A stretch of DNA of 64,000 nucleotides from Gemmatimonadota bacterium. GTDB lineage: Bacteria; Gemmatimonadota; Gemmatimonadetes; Gemmatimonadales; Gemmatimonadaceae. Location of the stretch: NCBI GenBank assembly GCA_028287235.1, contig JAQBQB010000028.1:124001-188000 (forward strand), written 5' to 3'. A program made the position numbers and the translations under genes. This document shows positions 52,398 through 61,266 of the stretch, piece after piece (the stretch's first letter is position 1; every line of letters starts with the position of its first letter). The notes beneath the pieces were generated by a model. It made no database searches, was not told where the DNA came from, and was given only the letters and a program-made list of their open reading frames with translations.

Positions 52398-53740
52398 CGA
52401 CGTCGACCAAGACGCGCGAGACGTTCACCTCGCGCTTCGGCACGCTGATGACGATCATCGGCGTCGCGATCGGCCTCGGCAACGTGTGGCGCTTCCCGTA
52501 CATGGTCGGAAAGTTCGGCGGCGCGGCGTTCGTGCTGTTCTACATTCTCGTGTCCGTCGTGATCGGAGTGCCGGCGCTCATGGCCGAGTTCGCGCTCGGC
52601 CGCTATTCGCGGCGCGGGCCGGTCGGCGCGTTCGCCGCGGCGGGGCTTCCGTTCGGCACGGCAGTGGGGTGGTTTTTCTTCGCCGTCGTGACCGCGGCGA
52701 CCGGCTACTACACCGCCGTGATCGGCTGGGTGTTGTATTACGCGGTCGGCCAGCTCGCGGCCGGTCTGCACATTCCGCTCGATCCGTCGGCGATCCTTCC
52801 GCCCGACCACGGCTTCGTGCTGAAGTCGTTCGTCCTTCAGCTCGTGTGCACGGGGGCGGTGATCCTCACGTGCGCGCTCGTCGTGATCAAAGGCCTGCGC
52901 GCCGGTATCGAGCGCGCGAGCAAGGTCGTGCTGCCGATGCTACTCATCGTGATCCTCGTGCTCATGGTGCGTACGCTCACCCTGCCCGGCGCCATGGATG
53001 GCGTCCGCTGGTACATCCTCAAGTTCCGCTTCGCCGATCTCACGCCGGCGGTGATGGTCGCCGCCATCGGGCACGCGATCTTCTCGCTCTCGCTCGGCGG
53101 AACGTTCATGGTCGTCTACGGGTCGTATCTCGACTCGAAGGAGAGTCTCGCGCGGCCGGCGATCTGGACGGTCATCGGCGACACGGGCTCGGCGTTGCTC
53201 GCCGGGCTCGCCGTGATCCCGGCCGTGTTCGCGCTGGGCCTGCAGCCGACGTCTGGTCCGGGCCTGATCTTCGCCACGCTCCCCAAGGTGTTCGCGGCGA
53301 TTCCCGCGGGCGCATTCTTCGGCTGTCTCTTCTTCATCGGGTTGTTCGGCGCGGGATACCTGTCCGACGTCGGCGCATTCGAGGTGCTCGTTGCCGGACT
53401 CACCGACAACACCCGGTACACGCGCACTCGCGCCGTCTGGATCGTCTCGGCCGCCGTTTTCCTTCTGGCCATTCCGCCGACGATCAACAATGCCATCTTT
53501 GTCCCGTGGGACCTGACCTTTGGGTCAGGGATTCAGACGCTCGGCTCTCTCGTTGCGGTGCTCACCGTGGGGTGGTGTCTCAATCGTTCGGCGGCGCTGA
53601 AGGAGTTGGGACGGCAAGGCGAGCAGCCCATACCAATGTGGTTGTTCTACTGGATTCGGTTTGGGATTCCGGCGGCAATTGGAGGAGTGGGGGTGTGGTG
53701 GTTGTTGTCGGATGTATTCGGAGCGGTGAAGGCGGTGTGA
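52394..53740 (+). CDS. Sodium:neurotransmitter symporter (NSS) family transporter
   Basis: 448 residues from GTG 52394. The NSS hallmark GVAIGLGNVWRFPYMVGKFGG (about 22-42) forms the Na+ and substrate site in helix 1. FALGRYSRRGPVGAF and FSLSLGGTFMVVYGSYL (helix 6 unwound region) follow, with about 11-12 spans in all. LeuT-like members import amino acids or related amines with Na+. Translational coupling to the PLP enzyme suggests that its substrate is that enzyme's substrate. Inner membrane. Confidence 0.9.
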   Translation: MTTSTKTRETFTSRFGTLMTIIGVAIGLGNVWRFPYMVGKFGGAAFVLFYILVSVVIGVPALMAEFALGRYSRRGPVGAFAAAGLPFGTAVGWFFFAVVTAATGYYTAVIGWVLYYAVGQLAAGLHIPLDPSAILPPDHGFVLKSFVLQLVCTGAVILTCALVVIKGLRAGIERASKVVLPMLLIVILVLMVRTLTLPGAMDGVRWYILKFRFADLTPAVMVAAIGHAIFSLSLGGTFMVVYGSYLDSKESLARPAIWTVIGDTGSALLAGLAVIPAVFALGLQPTSGPGLIFATLPKVFAAIPAGAFFGCLFFIGLFGAGYLSDVGAFEVLVAGLTDNTRYTRTRAVWIVSAAVFLLAIPPTINNAIFVPWDLTFGSGIQTLGSLVAVLTVGWCLNRSAALKELGRQGEQPIPMWLFYWIRFGIPAAIGGVGVWWLLSDVFGAVKAV

Positions 53741-53809
53741 GCGTCGCGCGGGCGCTTCGATGCATCGCGATCCCACCGGCGTACGATTCATAGACTCGGT
53801 ATTCAAGCA

Positions 53810-54325
53810 ATGCCCGTATCGGTAACGAGCTCCAAACTGATCTACGACTGCCTGAAAGACGTCGGCGTGCGCCTCATGTCGGCGCTGCCGGAAACCTGGC
53901 TCGTCCACCTCATTCGAATGGCCGAGGACGACGCCGACATGCAGCTCGTCCGCCTGGCGAAGGAGGAGGAGGGCGTGGGCATCTCGGCCGGCGCGCACCT
54001 CGCCGGCACGTCGTCGGCGATGCTCATGCAGAACCACGGCTTTCTCGCGTCGGTGAACGGGATCGTGTCGTGCGCGCAGCTCTATCGCATTCCGCTGCTC
54101 ATGTTGATCACCCACCGCGGCGAGTTCGGAGAGCGCGACCCCTGGCAAACCGAAGGAGGCGGCGTGACCGAGCACGTGCTCGACGCGCTTCGCATTCCGT
54201 ACACCAAGCTCGACTCCCCCGATCACGTGAGCAAGCGCATCCACAAGGCGCACACGCTGGCGCAATCGGCGAGCCGGCCGGTCGCGCTCCTGCTCTGCCG
54301 CGATCTGATGTGGGAGGACGCATGA
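53810..54325 (+). CDS. ThDP-dependent decarboxylase alpha subunit, pair 2 (ComD/sulfopyruvate-decarboxylase-like)
   Basis: 171 residues, the pyrimidine-binding domain: SKLIYDCLKDVGVRLMSALPETWLVHLIRM, the catalytic Glu in LAKEEEGVGISAGAHLAGT, AMLMQNHGFLASVNGIVSCAQLYRIPLLMLITHRGEFGE. The 'LPxxxLxxLI...EEEGxGI.AGA..AG...AMLMQNxG...N' layout is that of ComD, the alpha subunit of sulfopyruvate decarboxylase. ATG 53810 lies 69 bp after the transporter gene and the stop overlaps the beta start (ATGA). Sulfopyruvate, phosphonopyruvate or another 3-substituted 2-oxo acid are candidate substrates. Confidence 0.8.
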   Translation: MPVSVTSSKLIYDCLKDVGVRLMSALPETWLVHLIRMAEDDADMQLVRLAKEEEGVGISAGAHLAGTSSAMLMQNHGFLASVNGIVSCAQLYRIPLLMLITHRGEFGERDPWQTEGGGVTEHVLDALRIPYTKLDSPDHVSKRIHKAHTLAQSASRPVALLLCRDLMWEDA

Positions 54326-54897
54326 AGCGCCGCGACGCGATCGAGTCGGTGTTCGCCGACCTCGAACAGTGCGTGCTCGTGACGATCATGGGCGCGACGG
54401 CGGCCGAGGTGCAGTCGATCGGCCACCGGCCGAACTTTTTCTATCTCCAGCACGCGATGGGCCTCGCCTCGTCCATGGGACTCGGCATCGCGCTCACGCG
54501 GCCCGACCTCAAAGTCGTCGTGTTCGACGGCGACGGCTCGATCCTCATGAACCTCGGCGGACTCACCACGCTGGCGCGCTATCGCCCGCGCAATCTCGTG
54601 CACGTGGTGTTCGACAACGAGAGCTTGCTCTCGGTCGGTGGGTTTCCCACGGCCACGGCGACTGGGACCGACATCGCGGGCATCGCGACCGCCGCCGGCG
54701 TCCCGAAAGCGACGACGGTGAGCGGCATCGACGACTTCCGCGCCGCGTTCCTCAACGCGCTGAACGGTGACGAGCTGACCACGATCGTCGCGAAAGTGGA
54801 AGCTGTCGGCCCGGCGGCGTATGTGACGGATCTGTCGCTGTTGGAGAATCGGTATCAGTTTCAGCGGTACTTGAAAGTGCGTCGACCGTCCCAATAG
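54322..54897 (+). CDS. ThDP-dependent decarboxylase beta subunit, pair 2 (ComE-like)
   Basis: 191 residues from ATG 54322 (GGGAGG upstream). Pyrophosphate-domain signatures: FFYLQHAMGLASSMGLGIALTRP, GDGSILMNLGGLTTLARYRPRNLVHVVFDNESLLSVGG (ThDP/Mg motif GDGS...N). It completes the alpha subunit encoded upstream; the 4-bp overlap supports a 1:1 complex. The C-terminus extends past the family end with LLENRYQFQRYLKVRR. The stop codon lies within a hairpin followed by duplicated T-tracts. Confidence 0.82.
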   Translation: MKRRDAIESVFADLEQCVLVTIMGATAAEVQSIGHRPNFFYLQHAMGLASSMGLGIALTRPDLKVVVFDGDGSILMNLGGLTTLARYRPRNLVHVVFDNESLLSVGGFPTATATGTDIAGIATAAGVPKATTVSGIDDFRAAFLNALNGDELTTIVAKVEAVGPAAYVTDLSLLENRYQFQRYLKVRRPSQ

Positions 54898-54943
54898 GGA
54901 CGACTGACAATTTTTTCTCTCTGACTGACAATTTTTTCTCTCT
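54887..54943 (+). terminator. Hairpin followed by a tandemly duplicated T-rich unit
   Basis: CGTCCC-AATA-GGGACG (54887-54902) overlaps the stop of the beta-subunit gene. It is followed by two perfect 21-bp copies (54902-54922 and 54923-54943), each GACTGACAA, six T, then CTCTCT. Hairpin plus T6 resembles an intrinsic terminator or attenuator between the decarboxylase genes and the cyclase; CTGACA could alternatively be a -35 box. Confidence 0.5.
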
Positions 54944-54975
54944 CGACAACACGCACGAGTACCGGAGCCACCTGC

Positions 54976-55749
54976 ATGTCCCTGCTCACCCAACTCGTCG
55001 ACGAGCTGAACGCCGGCTCGCTCAGGATCGTGGATCTCACCCAGCCGCTCGGGCCGGACACGCCGGTGATCGGACTGCCGCCGATGTTCGGCCAGTCGCC
55101 GGGCGTCACGATGGAGGTCATCTCCCACTTCGACGACAAAGGACCAGGCTGGTACTGGAACGTGCTTCATCTCGGTGAGCATACCGGCACGCACTTCGAC
55201 GCGCCGGTGCACTGGATCAGCGGCAAGGATCTTCCGAACAACAGCTGCGACACCATTCCCGTGCAACGCTTCGTGGGACCGGCGTGCGTCATCGACGTGA
55301 GCGCCGAGGTCGCGAAGAACGAGGATTTTCTCCTCATGCCGGCGCACGTCGAGGCGTGGGAGAAAAAGCACGGACGCATCCCGAAGAATTCGTGGGTGCT
55401 GCTGCGAACCGACTGGAGCAGGCGCACCGACCCGAAGTCGTTTCTGAACGTCGGCGCCGACGGGCCGCACAGTCCGGGCTTCCACAAGTCGACGTCGGAG
55501 TTGCTCGCGCGCGACCGCGAGGTGCTCGGCGTCGGCGTCGAGACGGTCGGCACCGACGCCGGCCAGGCGGGCACCTTCGATCCGCCGTTTCCGAACCACG
55601 CCACCATGCACGGCGCCGGGCGCTTCGGGCTCGCCAGCTTGAAGAACCTCGATCAACTGCCGGCGACGGGCGCGATCGTGATCGCCGCGCCGCTCAAGAT
55701 CGTGAACGGAAGCGGAAGTCCGGTGCGGGTGTTGGCGATCACTGCGTGA
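54976..55749 (+). CDS. Cyclase family protein (KynB/arylformamidase-like metal-dependent hydrolase)
   Basis: 257 residues. The family zinc motif HTGTHFDAPVHW (about 71-82) is present, with LTQPLGPDTPVIGLPP before it and VGVETVGTDAG, FPNHATMHGAG after it. KynB-type cyclases hydrolyse N-formylkynurenine; relatives act on other amides, lactones or isatin. Start ATG 54976, about 30 bp after the duplicated T-rich unit. Last gene of the plus-strand operon; the ADOP gene converges 44 bp further on. The real substrate is unknown. Confidence 0.85.
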   Translation: MSLLTQLVDELNAGSLRIVDLTQPLGPDTPVIGLPPMFGQSPGVTMEVISHFDDKGPGWYWNVLHLGEHTGTHFDAPVHWISGKDLPNNSCDTIPVQRFVGPACVIDVSAEVAKNEDFLLMPAHVEAWEKKHGRIPKNSWVLLRTDWSRRTDPKSFLNVGADGPHSPGFHKSTSELLARDREVLGVGVETVGTDAGQAGTFDPPFPNHATMHGAGRFGLASLKNLDQLPATGAIVIAAPLKIVNGSGSPVRVLAITA

Positions 55750-55793
55750 CGGCAGCTACATCGCGCGTCGTCACATGTCCGCGTTAGCCGCGG

Positions 55794-58457
55794 TCAACCG
55801 GCACGCAACGCATCCACCGGATCGATGCGCGTGGCCCGCCTCGACGGGATGACGCAGGCAAGCGTCGCGACGGCGCCGAGCACCAACGCAACGGACACCA
55901 GCACGCCGGCGTCCGTCGGCTGCACCTCGAACAGCAAGCCGGCCACGGCACGTCCCGCGATCACCGACGCACCCACGCCGAGCACCAGCCCCAGCGCGAC
56001 GGGCCACAGCACTTCGCGCAGCACGAGGGTGTGCACGTCGAGCGCGCGCGCGCCGAGGGCAATGCGGATGCCGATCTCGTTCGAGCGCCGGCCCAACGAG
56101 TGCGAGATGATGCCGTAAATCCCGATGCTCGCCGTCAACAGCGCGGTGAGCGCGAAGAGGCCGATCAGCACGAGCTCGAAGCGGCGCTGCGCGACGACGC
56201 CGGAGATGACTTGGGCGATCGTCCGCACGCGCGAGATCGGAACCGACGGCGCAACGTCTCGCAGCGCCTGGCGCGCCGACGTCGTGATCGCCGCGGGGTC
56301 GTTGCGCGTGCGCAGCAGGATGGTCGACGACGGCAGCGACCGGTCCCAATAGGGCATGTAGGCGATGAGACTTCCCGCCCGTTCGAGCCCGGTGGTTCGC
56401 ACGTCGGCGGCGATGCCGACGACCTCGTAGAGAGAATCGCTGCCCGCGTGCACGTGTTTCCCGATGGGATTCTCGTTCGGCCAGAGCGATTGCGCCGCAC
56501 GTTCCGAGAGGACGATCGTGCGGCGTCCGCGGTCGGTGTCGGCGAGCGCGCGGCCCTTGCGGATCGGGACGCCGAGCACACCGAAGAAGCTCGGGCTCAC
56601 GAACCGAAAGTTCGCCTGGCCTCCCGCGTCTCCGTCACGCTCGCTCGTGCCGTCACGCCGCAATCCGTCGATCCAGTTTTCGCCCTCGAGCGGCAGCGCG
56701 CTCGTGGTCGCGACTCCCACGACGCCGGGAAGCGCGGCTAGCTTCTCGAGTGCGCTCGCGTAAAATTGGTTCCGACTTTCTGGACGCGGATAGGCGCCGA
56801 CTGGCATGGAGAAGTCGAGTGCCAGCACGCGGTCGGCGGTGAAGCCCTTGTCGACGTTCATCACGCGCATGAAGCTCTTGAGAAACAGTCCGCCGGCGAC
56901 GAGCAGCAGCGCACTCAATCCCACCTGCGCCGCGATGAGCAGCGAACGCACACGCGTGCCCTGACGACTCTCGGTCATGGCGCGGCCGCCTTCCTTCAGC
57001 ACGTCGCCTGGCGCGATGCGCCCAAGCTTGAACGCGGGGACGAGTCCGAACGACAGGCCGGCGAGCACCGAGAGTCCCACCGCCACGACGAGCACACGTC
57101 CGTCGAGCCGCACTTCGTCCAATCGCGGCAGATCGGCCGGCGCGAGCGCGACGAGTGCCTTGAGTCCCCAGCTCGACAATACGATGCCGACCAATCCGCC
57201 GATCAGCGCGAGGAGCAACGTCTCGGTGAGTGCCTGACGCACCAGCCGCCCACGCGCTGCGCCGAGCGCGACGCGCACGGCAGACTCGCGCTGCCGCGCC
57301 GCGCTACGGGCTAGTAACAGATTCGCGAGGTTGACGCACATGATGAGCAACATGGCGCCGACCGCGGCCAGCAACAGCAACAACGGACGGGCGACGGCTC
57401 CCGACACGCGCGCCTGCAGCGACGTCACGACCAATCGCGAGGGTGAGTCGTCGTTCAACCGCGCGGCAGCGGCGACATCGATCGCGTCGAGCTGCGCATG
57501 AAATGTCGGCACCGATACGCCGGGCTTCAGCAGCGCGATGACATGGTAGTCGTACTCGCCGTGCGTCGTCCGCTGATGCTCGTTGAGCGCGAGCGGCACG
57601 AAAGCGTCGGTGCGGTCGGGCAGCTTGGACATGCTGCCGAGCTCTCTGCCGCGCAGCATGTGAAAGTCCGGAGGCAGCACTCCCACGACCGTGGACGGCG
57701 CGTCGTTCAACGTGATGGTTCGCCCCAGGATGTCGGTGCGGGCGCCGAATTGTTGTCGCCAGAGGGCATCGGTGATCGCGACCCGGCTGGCGGCGCCAGG
57801 TTGGTCGTCGCCCGGAACCAACAATCGGCCGATCTGGGCGCGCACGCCGAGTAGCGAGAAGAACGTGTCGGATACGCGAAGCGCGGCGATGCGCGTCGGA
57901 TCGCCGGCACCGGTCAGCGTGAAGCCCGCGCCGTGAATGGCGGCCATTCCAACGCAGACGGTGCAGCCGTTCGACCACGCGAGAAAGTGCGCCGCGTTGG
58001 CGGGCCAGATCGGCGTTGGGTTGTCGGGACGGTCGACCAAAACCTCGACCGTCGCGAGCCGATCGGCGTTCGCGTACGGCAGCGACCGCAGCACGACGTG
58101 GTCGGTGACGGAGAAGATCACCGTCGTGGCGCCGATGCCGAGGGCCAACGTCAGCACCACCGTGGTGGTGAAGGCCGGCATGCGGCGGAACACGCGGACC
58201 GCATGCCGCACGTCCTGCAGCAGATCCTCGACGGGGCGGCTCGGGAACTCGTCGCGCGTCTCTTCGCGAAAGCGCTGGCGTCCGCCGAAGGCGACGAGCG
58301 CGCGCCGCCGCGCTTCGCCGGGTGCAACGCCGTCGCGGACGTACTGCGCCGCCTCCATCTCGACGTGAAACTGCATCTCGCGATCCATCTCGCGCTCGGC
58401 GCGGTTCGCGCCGAGCAGCGCGCGGAGCCGGAAGGCCCACCGTTCGAGAATGTGCAT
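55794..58457 (-). CDS. ADOP-type ABC transporter permease with prefix domain
   Basis: 887 residues from ATG 58457. The N-terminal prefix (about 1-85; RALLGANRAEREMDREMQFHVEMEAAQYVRDGVAPGEARRRALVAFGG) is the cytoplasmic domain typical of PadR-linked ADOP permeases. Then: membrane span about 95-118, MacB core, FtsX triplet (VNLANLLLARSAARQRESAVRVALGAARGRL), second core, final FtsX triplet (RRSNEIGIRIALGARALDVHTLVLREVLWP) and the ending RRATRIDPVDALRAG. No ATPase next to it. It lies 5 bp after the PadR gene, which probably controls it. Confidence 0.92.
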   Translation of the reverse strand: MHILERWAFRLRALLGANRAEREMDREMQFHVEMEAAQYVRDGVAPGEARRRALVAFGGRQRFREETRDEFPSRPVEDLLQDVRHAVRVFRRMPAFTTTVVLTLALGIGATTVIFSVTDHVVLRSLPYANADRLATVEVLVDRPDNPTPIWPANAAHFLAWSNGCTVCVGMAAIHGAGFTLTGAGDPTRIAALRVSDTFFSLLGVRAQIGRLLVPGDDQPGAASRVAITDALWRQQFGARTDILGRTITLNDAPSTVVGVLPPDFHMLRGRELGSMSKLPDRTDAFVPLALNEHQRTTHGEYDYHVIALLKPGVSVPTFHAQLDAIDVAAAARLNDDSPSRLVVTSLQARVSGAVARPLLLLLAAVGAMLLIMCVNLANLLLARSAARQRESAVRVALGAARGRLVRQALTETLLLALIGGLVGIVLSSWGLKALVALAPADLPRLDEVRLDGRVLVVAVGLSVLAGLSFGLVPAFKLGRIAPGDVLKEGGRAMTESRQGTRVRSLLIAAQVGLSALLLVAGGLFLKSFMRVMNVDKGFTADRVLALDFSMPVGAYPRPESRNQFYASALEKLAALPGVVGVATTSALPLEGENWIDGLRRDGTSERDGDAGGQANFRFVSPSFFGVLGVPIRKGRALADTDRGRRTIVLSERAAQSLWPNENPIGKHVHAGSDSLYEVVGIAADVRTTGLERAGSLIAYMPYWDRSLPSSTILLRTRNDPAAITTSARQALRDVAPSVPISRVRTIAQVISGVVAQRRFELVLIGLFALTALLTASIGIYGIISHSLGRRSNEIGIRIALGARALDVHTLVLREVLWPVALGLVLGVGASVIAGRAVAGLLFEVQPTDAGVLVSVALVLGAVATLACVIPSRRATRIDPVDALRAG

Positions 58458-58462
58458 GGGCG

Positions 58463-58795
58463 CTACTCCGCGACCAGCACGAGATCGACGGCGCCGACGA
58501 ACCGGCGCCAGTCGCGCACCTCGGCGGCGAGCGCGCGCTGTCCGGCGGGGCTCAGCCGGTAGTACTTCGCTTCGCGGTTGTTCTCCGTGGTCCCCCACTC
58601 GCTCGCGACGAGCCCCTTCTTCTCGAGGCGGTAGAGCGCCGGATAGAGCGAGCCCTGTCCGATCTGCAGCGCATCCTTGGAGAGCTGCTGGATCCGCTGA
58701 CTGATTCCCCAGCCGTGCATGGGCGCGAGCGACAGCGCCTTGAGGACTAGAAGATCGAGCGTTCCCTGTAGAACATCGGACGACGACGCGGCCAC
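58463..58795 (-). CDS. PadR-family transcriptional regulator
   Basis: 110 residues from GTG 58795 (AGGAG upstream). Winged-helix PadR signatures: LQGTLDLLVLKALSLAPMHGWGISQRIQQLSKDALQIGQGSLYPALYRLEKKGLVASEWGTTENNREAKYYRLSPAGQRAL, the opening 'GTLDxLiLkaL' and 'GSLYPaLxRLExkGll' being diagnostic. PadR proteins repress nearby transporter genes until a small molecule binds. The 5-bp spacing to the ADOP permease gene is the common arrangement for this pair. No palindromic operator was spotted upstream. Confidence 0.93.
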   Translation of the reverse strand: MAASSSDVLQGTLDLLVLKALSLAPMHGWGISQRIQQLSKDALQIGQGSLYPALYRLEKKGLVASEWGTTENNREAKYYRLSPAGQRALAAEVRDWRRFVGAVDLVLVAE

Positions 58796-58847
58796 ATGAC
58801 TCTCCTGTCGGATGCGATAGGGAGTATGCGGCGCTGCTGTCGAATGG

Positions 58848-60158
58848 TCAAGGGAGCGCCGAATCAGCTGCCAGCACCGCCCGCAACAGCACGTTCGCGC
58901 CGTTGGTAATGTCCTGCGGGCGTGAGAATTCCTTCGGCGAGTGGCTGATGCCGCCGATGCTGGGGATGAAGATCATGCCCATGGGCCCAAGCTGCGCCAT
59001 CGCCTGCGCGTCGTGGCCCGCACCGCTCGGCATCACTTGCGTGCTGAGACCGAGCTCCTTCGCCGCCCGCGCGATGAACGCGCGCATCTTCGGATCGCTC
59101 GGCGCCGCGATGTTCTCGTGGAGCGGCGCGAAGGCGAAGGTGACGCCGTCGCGCTTGCCGATTGCGGTGGCCTCGTCGCGAATTTTCACGAACATCGAAT
59201 CGACCTTGGCGTCGGACAGGTCGCGCAGCTCGAGCGTGCAGACGACTTTGCCCGGAATGACGTTCGTCGCGCCCGGGAAGGCCTGCATCCGCCCCACGGT
59301 GCCTACCTGCCGGCCCGGAATGCCGCGCACGATGCGATTGACCGCTTCGACGAAGCGCGCGCCGGAGAGCAGCGCGTCGTGCCGTTGGTCCATCGGCGTG
59401 GTGCCCGCGTGGTTGGCGAATCCGGTGATCGTCACTTCCCACTGCTTGATGCCGACGATTCCCTCGACGACGCCGATGTCCGTTTTGCTCCGCTCGAGAT
59501 TTCCGCCTTGCTCGATGTGCAGCTCGAAGTAGCCCGCGATGTCGCCCTTCCGCCGCTTCACCTGATCGAGCTTGGTGGGATCGCCACCGAGGAAGACCAT
59601 GCCTTGCCGCAACGTCTTGCCGCTGTTGGAGACGGACTCGAGCTCGGCGGCGGTGAGCTGACCACTCACCGCGCGGCTTCCCACGAGGCCACCCTCCTCA
59701 TTTTGCCAGACGACGACCTCAATCGGATGCCGCGTGACGATGCCGTGCTCGGCAAATGTCTGCGCGACCTCGATCGCCGCGGTGGATCCCACGTCGCCGT
59801 CGTAGTTGCCACCCTCGGGCACCGAGTCGACGTGGGAGCCGAAGAGCAGCGGCTTGAGCGACGCGTCACGCCCTGCGCGGCGACCGATGATGTTCCCCGC
59901 GAAATCGACCGTCGGCTCGAGCTTCGCGGCACGCATCCAGTCCATGACGACGGCGCGCGCCAACTTGTCCGCGTCGGAGTAGGCGACGCGGGACACCCCT
60001 CCCTGCGGATTCTTGCCGAATTCCGAGAGCGCGGCGAGGTGCCCGTTCAGGCGTTCGCCATTGACGGTGAGCGCCGGTTGCGCGAGCGCCCAGCGCGGAG
60101 GAACGACCGCGGCGGCGAGTCCGCCGAGGATGATGGAATTGAAGTCGCGTCGATGCAT
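58848..60158 (-). CDS. Exported M20 amidohydrolase (N-carbamoyl-L-amino-acid hydrolase/allantoate amidohydrolase-like)
   Basis: 436 residues. The start MHRRDFNSIILGGLAAAVVPPRWALAQ is a twin-arginine-like signal. The M20 domain has GSHVDSVPEGGNYDGDVGSTAAIE (metal ligands His, Asp), NEEGG (bridging Glu pair), ELHIEQGG, NHAGTTPMDQRHDAL (dimerisation domain), GATNVIP and a C-terminal SGAGHDAQAMAQLGPMGMIFIPS. This set is that of the hydantoinase/carbamoylase branch: ureido or carbamoyl amide hydrolysis giving an amino acid. Tat export implies folding with metal before transport. Monocistronic. Confidence 0.88.
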   Translation of the reverse strand: MHRRDFNSIILGGLAAAVVPPRWALAQPALTVNGERLNGHLAALSEFGKNPQGGVSRVAYSDADKLARAVVMDWMRAAKLEPTVDFAGNIIGRRAGRDASLKPLLFGSHVDSVPEGGNYDGDVGSTAAIEVAQTFAEHGIVTRHPIEVVVWQNEEGGLVGSRAVSGQLTAAELESVSNSGKTLRQGMVFLGGDPTKLDQVKRRKGDIAGYFELHIEQGGNLERSKTDIGVVEGIVGIKQWEVTITGFANHAGTTPMDQRHDALLSGARFVEAVNRIVRGIPGRQVGTVGRMQAFPGATNVIPGKVVCTLELRDLSDAKVDSMFVKIRDEATAIGKRDGVTFAFAPLHENIAAPSDPKMRAFIARAAKELGLSTQVMPSGAGHDAQAMAQLGPMGMIFIPSIGGISHSPKEFSRPQDITNGANVLLRAVLAADSALP

Positions 60159-60231
60159 GCGGAATTATGCAGCAGGGAGAGTGAAGATGGGAGAGGAAGC
60201 CGCTGTCATCCCGCGCTCGAGACGACAAACG

Positions 60232-61266
60232 TTATTTCGCCGCCGGTGCGAACGTCTTGAACAGATACCGCAACGACGGAATCAGGATCGCGGCTCCCGC
60301 CGCAAGTCCGATCAGCAGCAGCTCGAGCGTCACCGGCGGCGCCGCGGCCTGGCGTATGGTGAGCGCGGGCGGAATCACGAATGGGTACTGCGCGAGCACC
60401 CATCCCCACAGAATGAAGCTCACCTGCCCCGCCGCCGCGATACGCGCCAGTCCGTACCGCCGCGTCCAGAGGGCAAGGATGGCCGTCACCGCGGCCGCGC
60501 CGGTGCAGAGGTGCAGCGCGATCGCCCACGGCGCACCCGTCACGCCCTCGGCCACGATCGGCGCGCCGCTGCGCGCGACAAGCAGCGCGATGATCGCCAG
60601 TACGAACACCACCGCCGCGGCGCCGAGGGCGCGCCGTCGGAAATCGTTCTGCAACTCTGGGTCGGTCGCCCCGAGCGCGAGGTACACGGCCGCGAGAAAG
60701 GCGAACAGCGCGAGCGCGAAGAGACCAACCGCAATTGGAAAAGGCGCGAGCCACGGGATGACGAACACATCGACGAACGACGCGTGTCCCACGCGCGCCG
60801 CGGCCGCCGCCACGTCGCCGCTCGCGACCGCGCCGATGATCACGCCGAGCAAGATTGGCGTGACCGTGCTCGCGACCGCGAACGCGAGGCCCCATCCACG
60901 CCGGCCGCCGTACTTCTCGCCGCCGTAACTGCGAAAGACGAACGCCGAGCCGCGCAGCACGATGCCGACGAGCATCACGAGCAGCGGAATGTGCAGCACG
61001 GTGGCGAGCGTCGCGTACACGATGGGGAACGCCGTGAAGAGCATGACCACGACGATGATCAGCCAGACGTGGTTCGCTTCCCAGATGGGCGCGATCGAGC
61101 TGGCGATGTGCTCGCGCTGCTCTTTGCGACGCGGGCCGCCGGCGAGCAGGTCCCACACGCCGCCGCCAAAGTCCGCGCCGCCCATGAGCACGTACGCATT
61201 GAGCGCCAGCACGATGAGACCGGCGACGATCTCCGGAAGTCCAATCGAGGCGAGGAAGCCGCTCAT
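60232..61266 (-). CDS. cydB: Cytochrome bd-type quinol oxidase subunit II
   Basis: 344 residues with about nine membrane spans. The N-terminus VAGLIVLALNAYVLMGGADFGGGVWDLLA carries the CydB hallmark GxDFGGGxW. It continues with IAPIWEANHVWLIIVVVMLFTAFPIVYATLA, the conserved helix-2 region. ATG overlaps the CydA stop (ATGA). CydB stabilises the oxidase and may bind quinone. No CydX-like small frame was identified after it. Confidence 0.93.
   Translation of the reverse strand: MSGFLASIGLPEIVAGLIVLALNAYVLMGGADFGGGVWDLLAGGPRRKEQREHIASSIAPIWEANHVWLIIVVVMLFTAFPIVYATLATVLHIPLLVMLVGIVLRGSAFVFRSYGGEKYGGRRGWGLAFAVASTVTPILLGVIIGAVASGDVAAAAARVGHASFVDVFVIPWLAPFPIAVGLFALALFAFLAAVYLALGATDPELQNDFRRRALGAAAVVFVLAIIALLVARSGAPIVAEGVTGAPWAIALHLCTGAAAVTAILALWTRRYGLARIAAAGQVSFILWGWVLAQYPFVIPPALTIRQAAAPPVTLELLLIGLAAGAAILIPSLRYLFKTFAPAAK

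Noticed and set aside
54902..54943. A -35/-10 promoter pair built from the repeated CTGACA and T-rich units
   Set aside because: No convincing -10 box lies 16-18 bp downstream of either CTGACA; the hairpin plus T-tract reading fits better.
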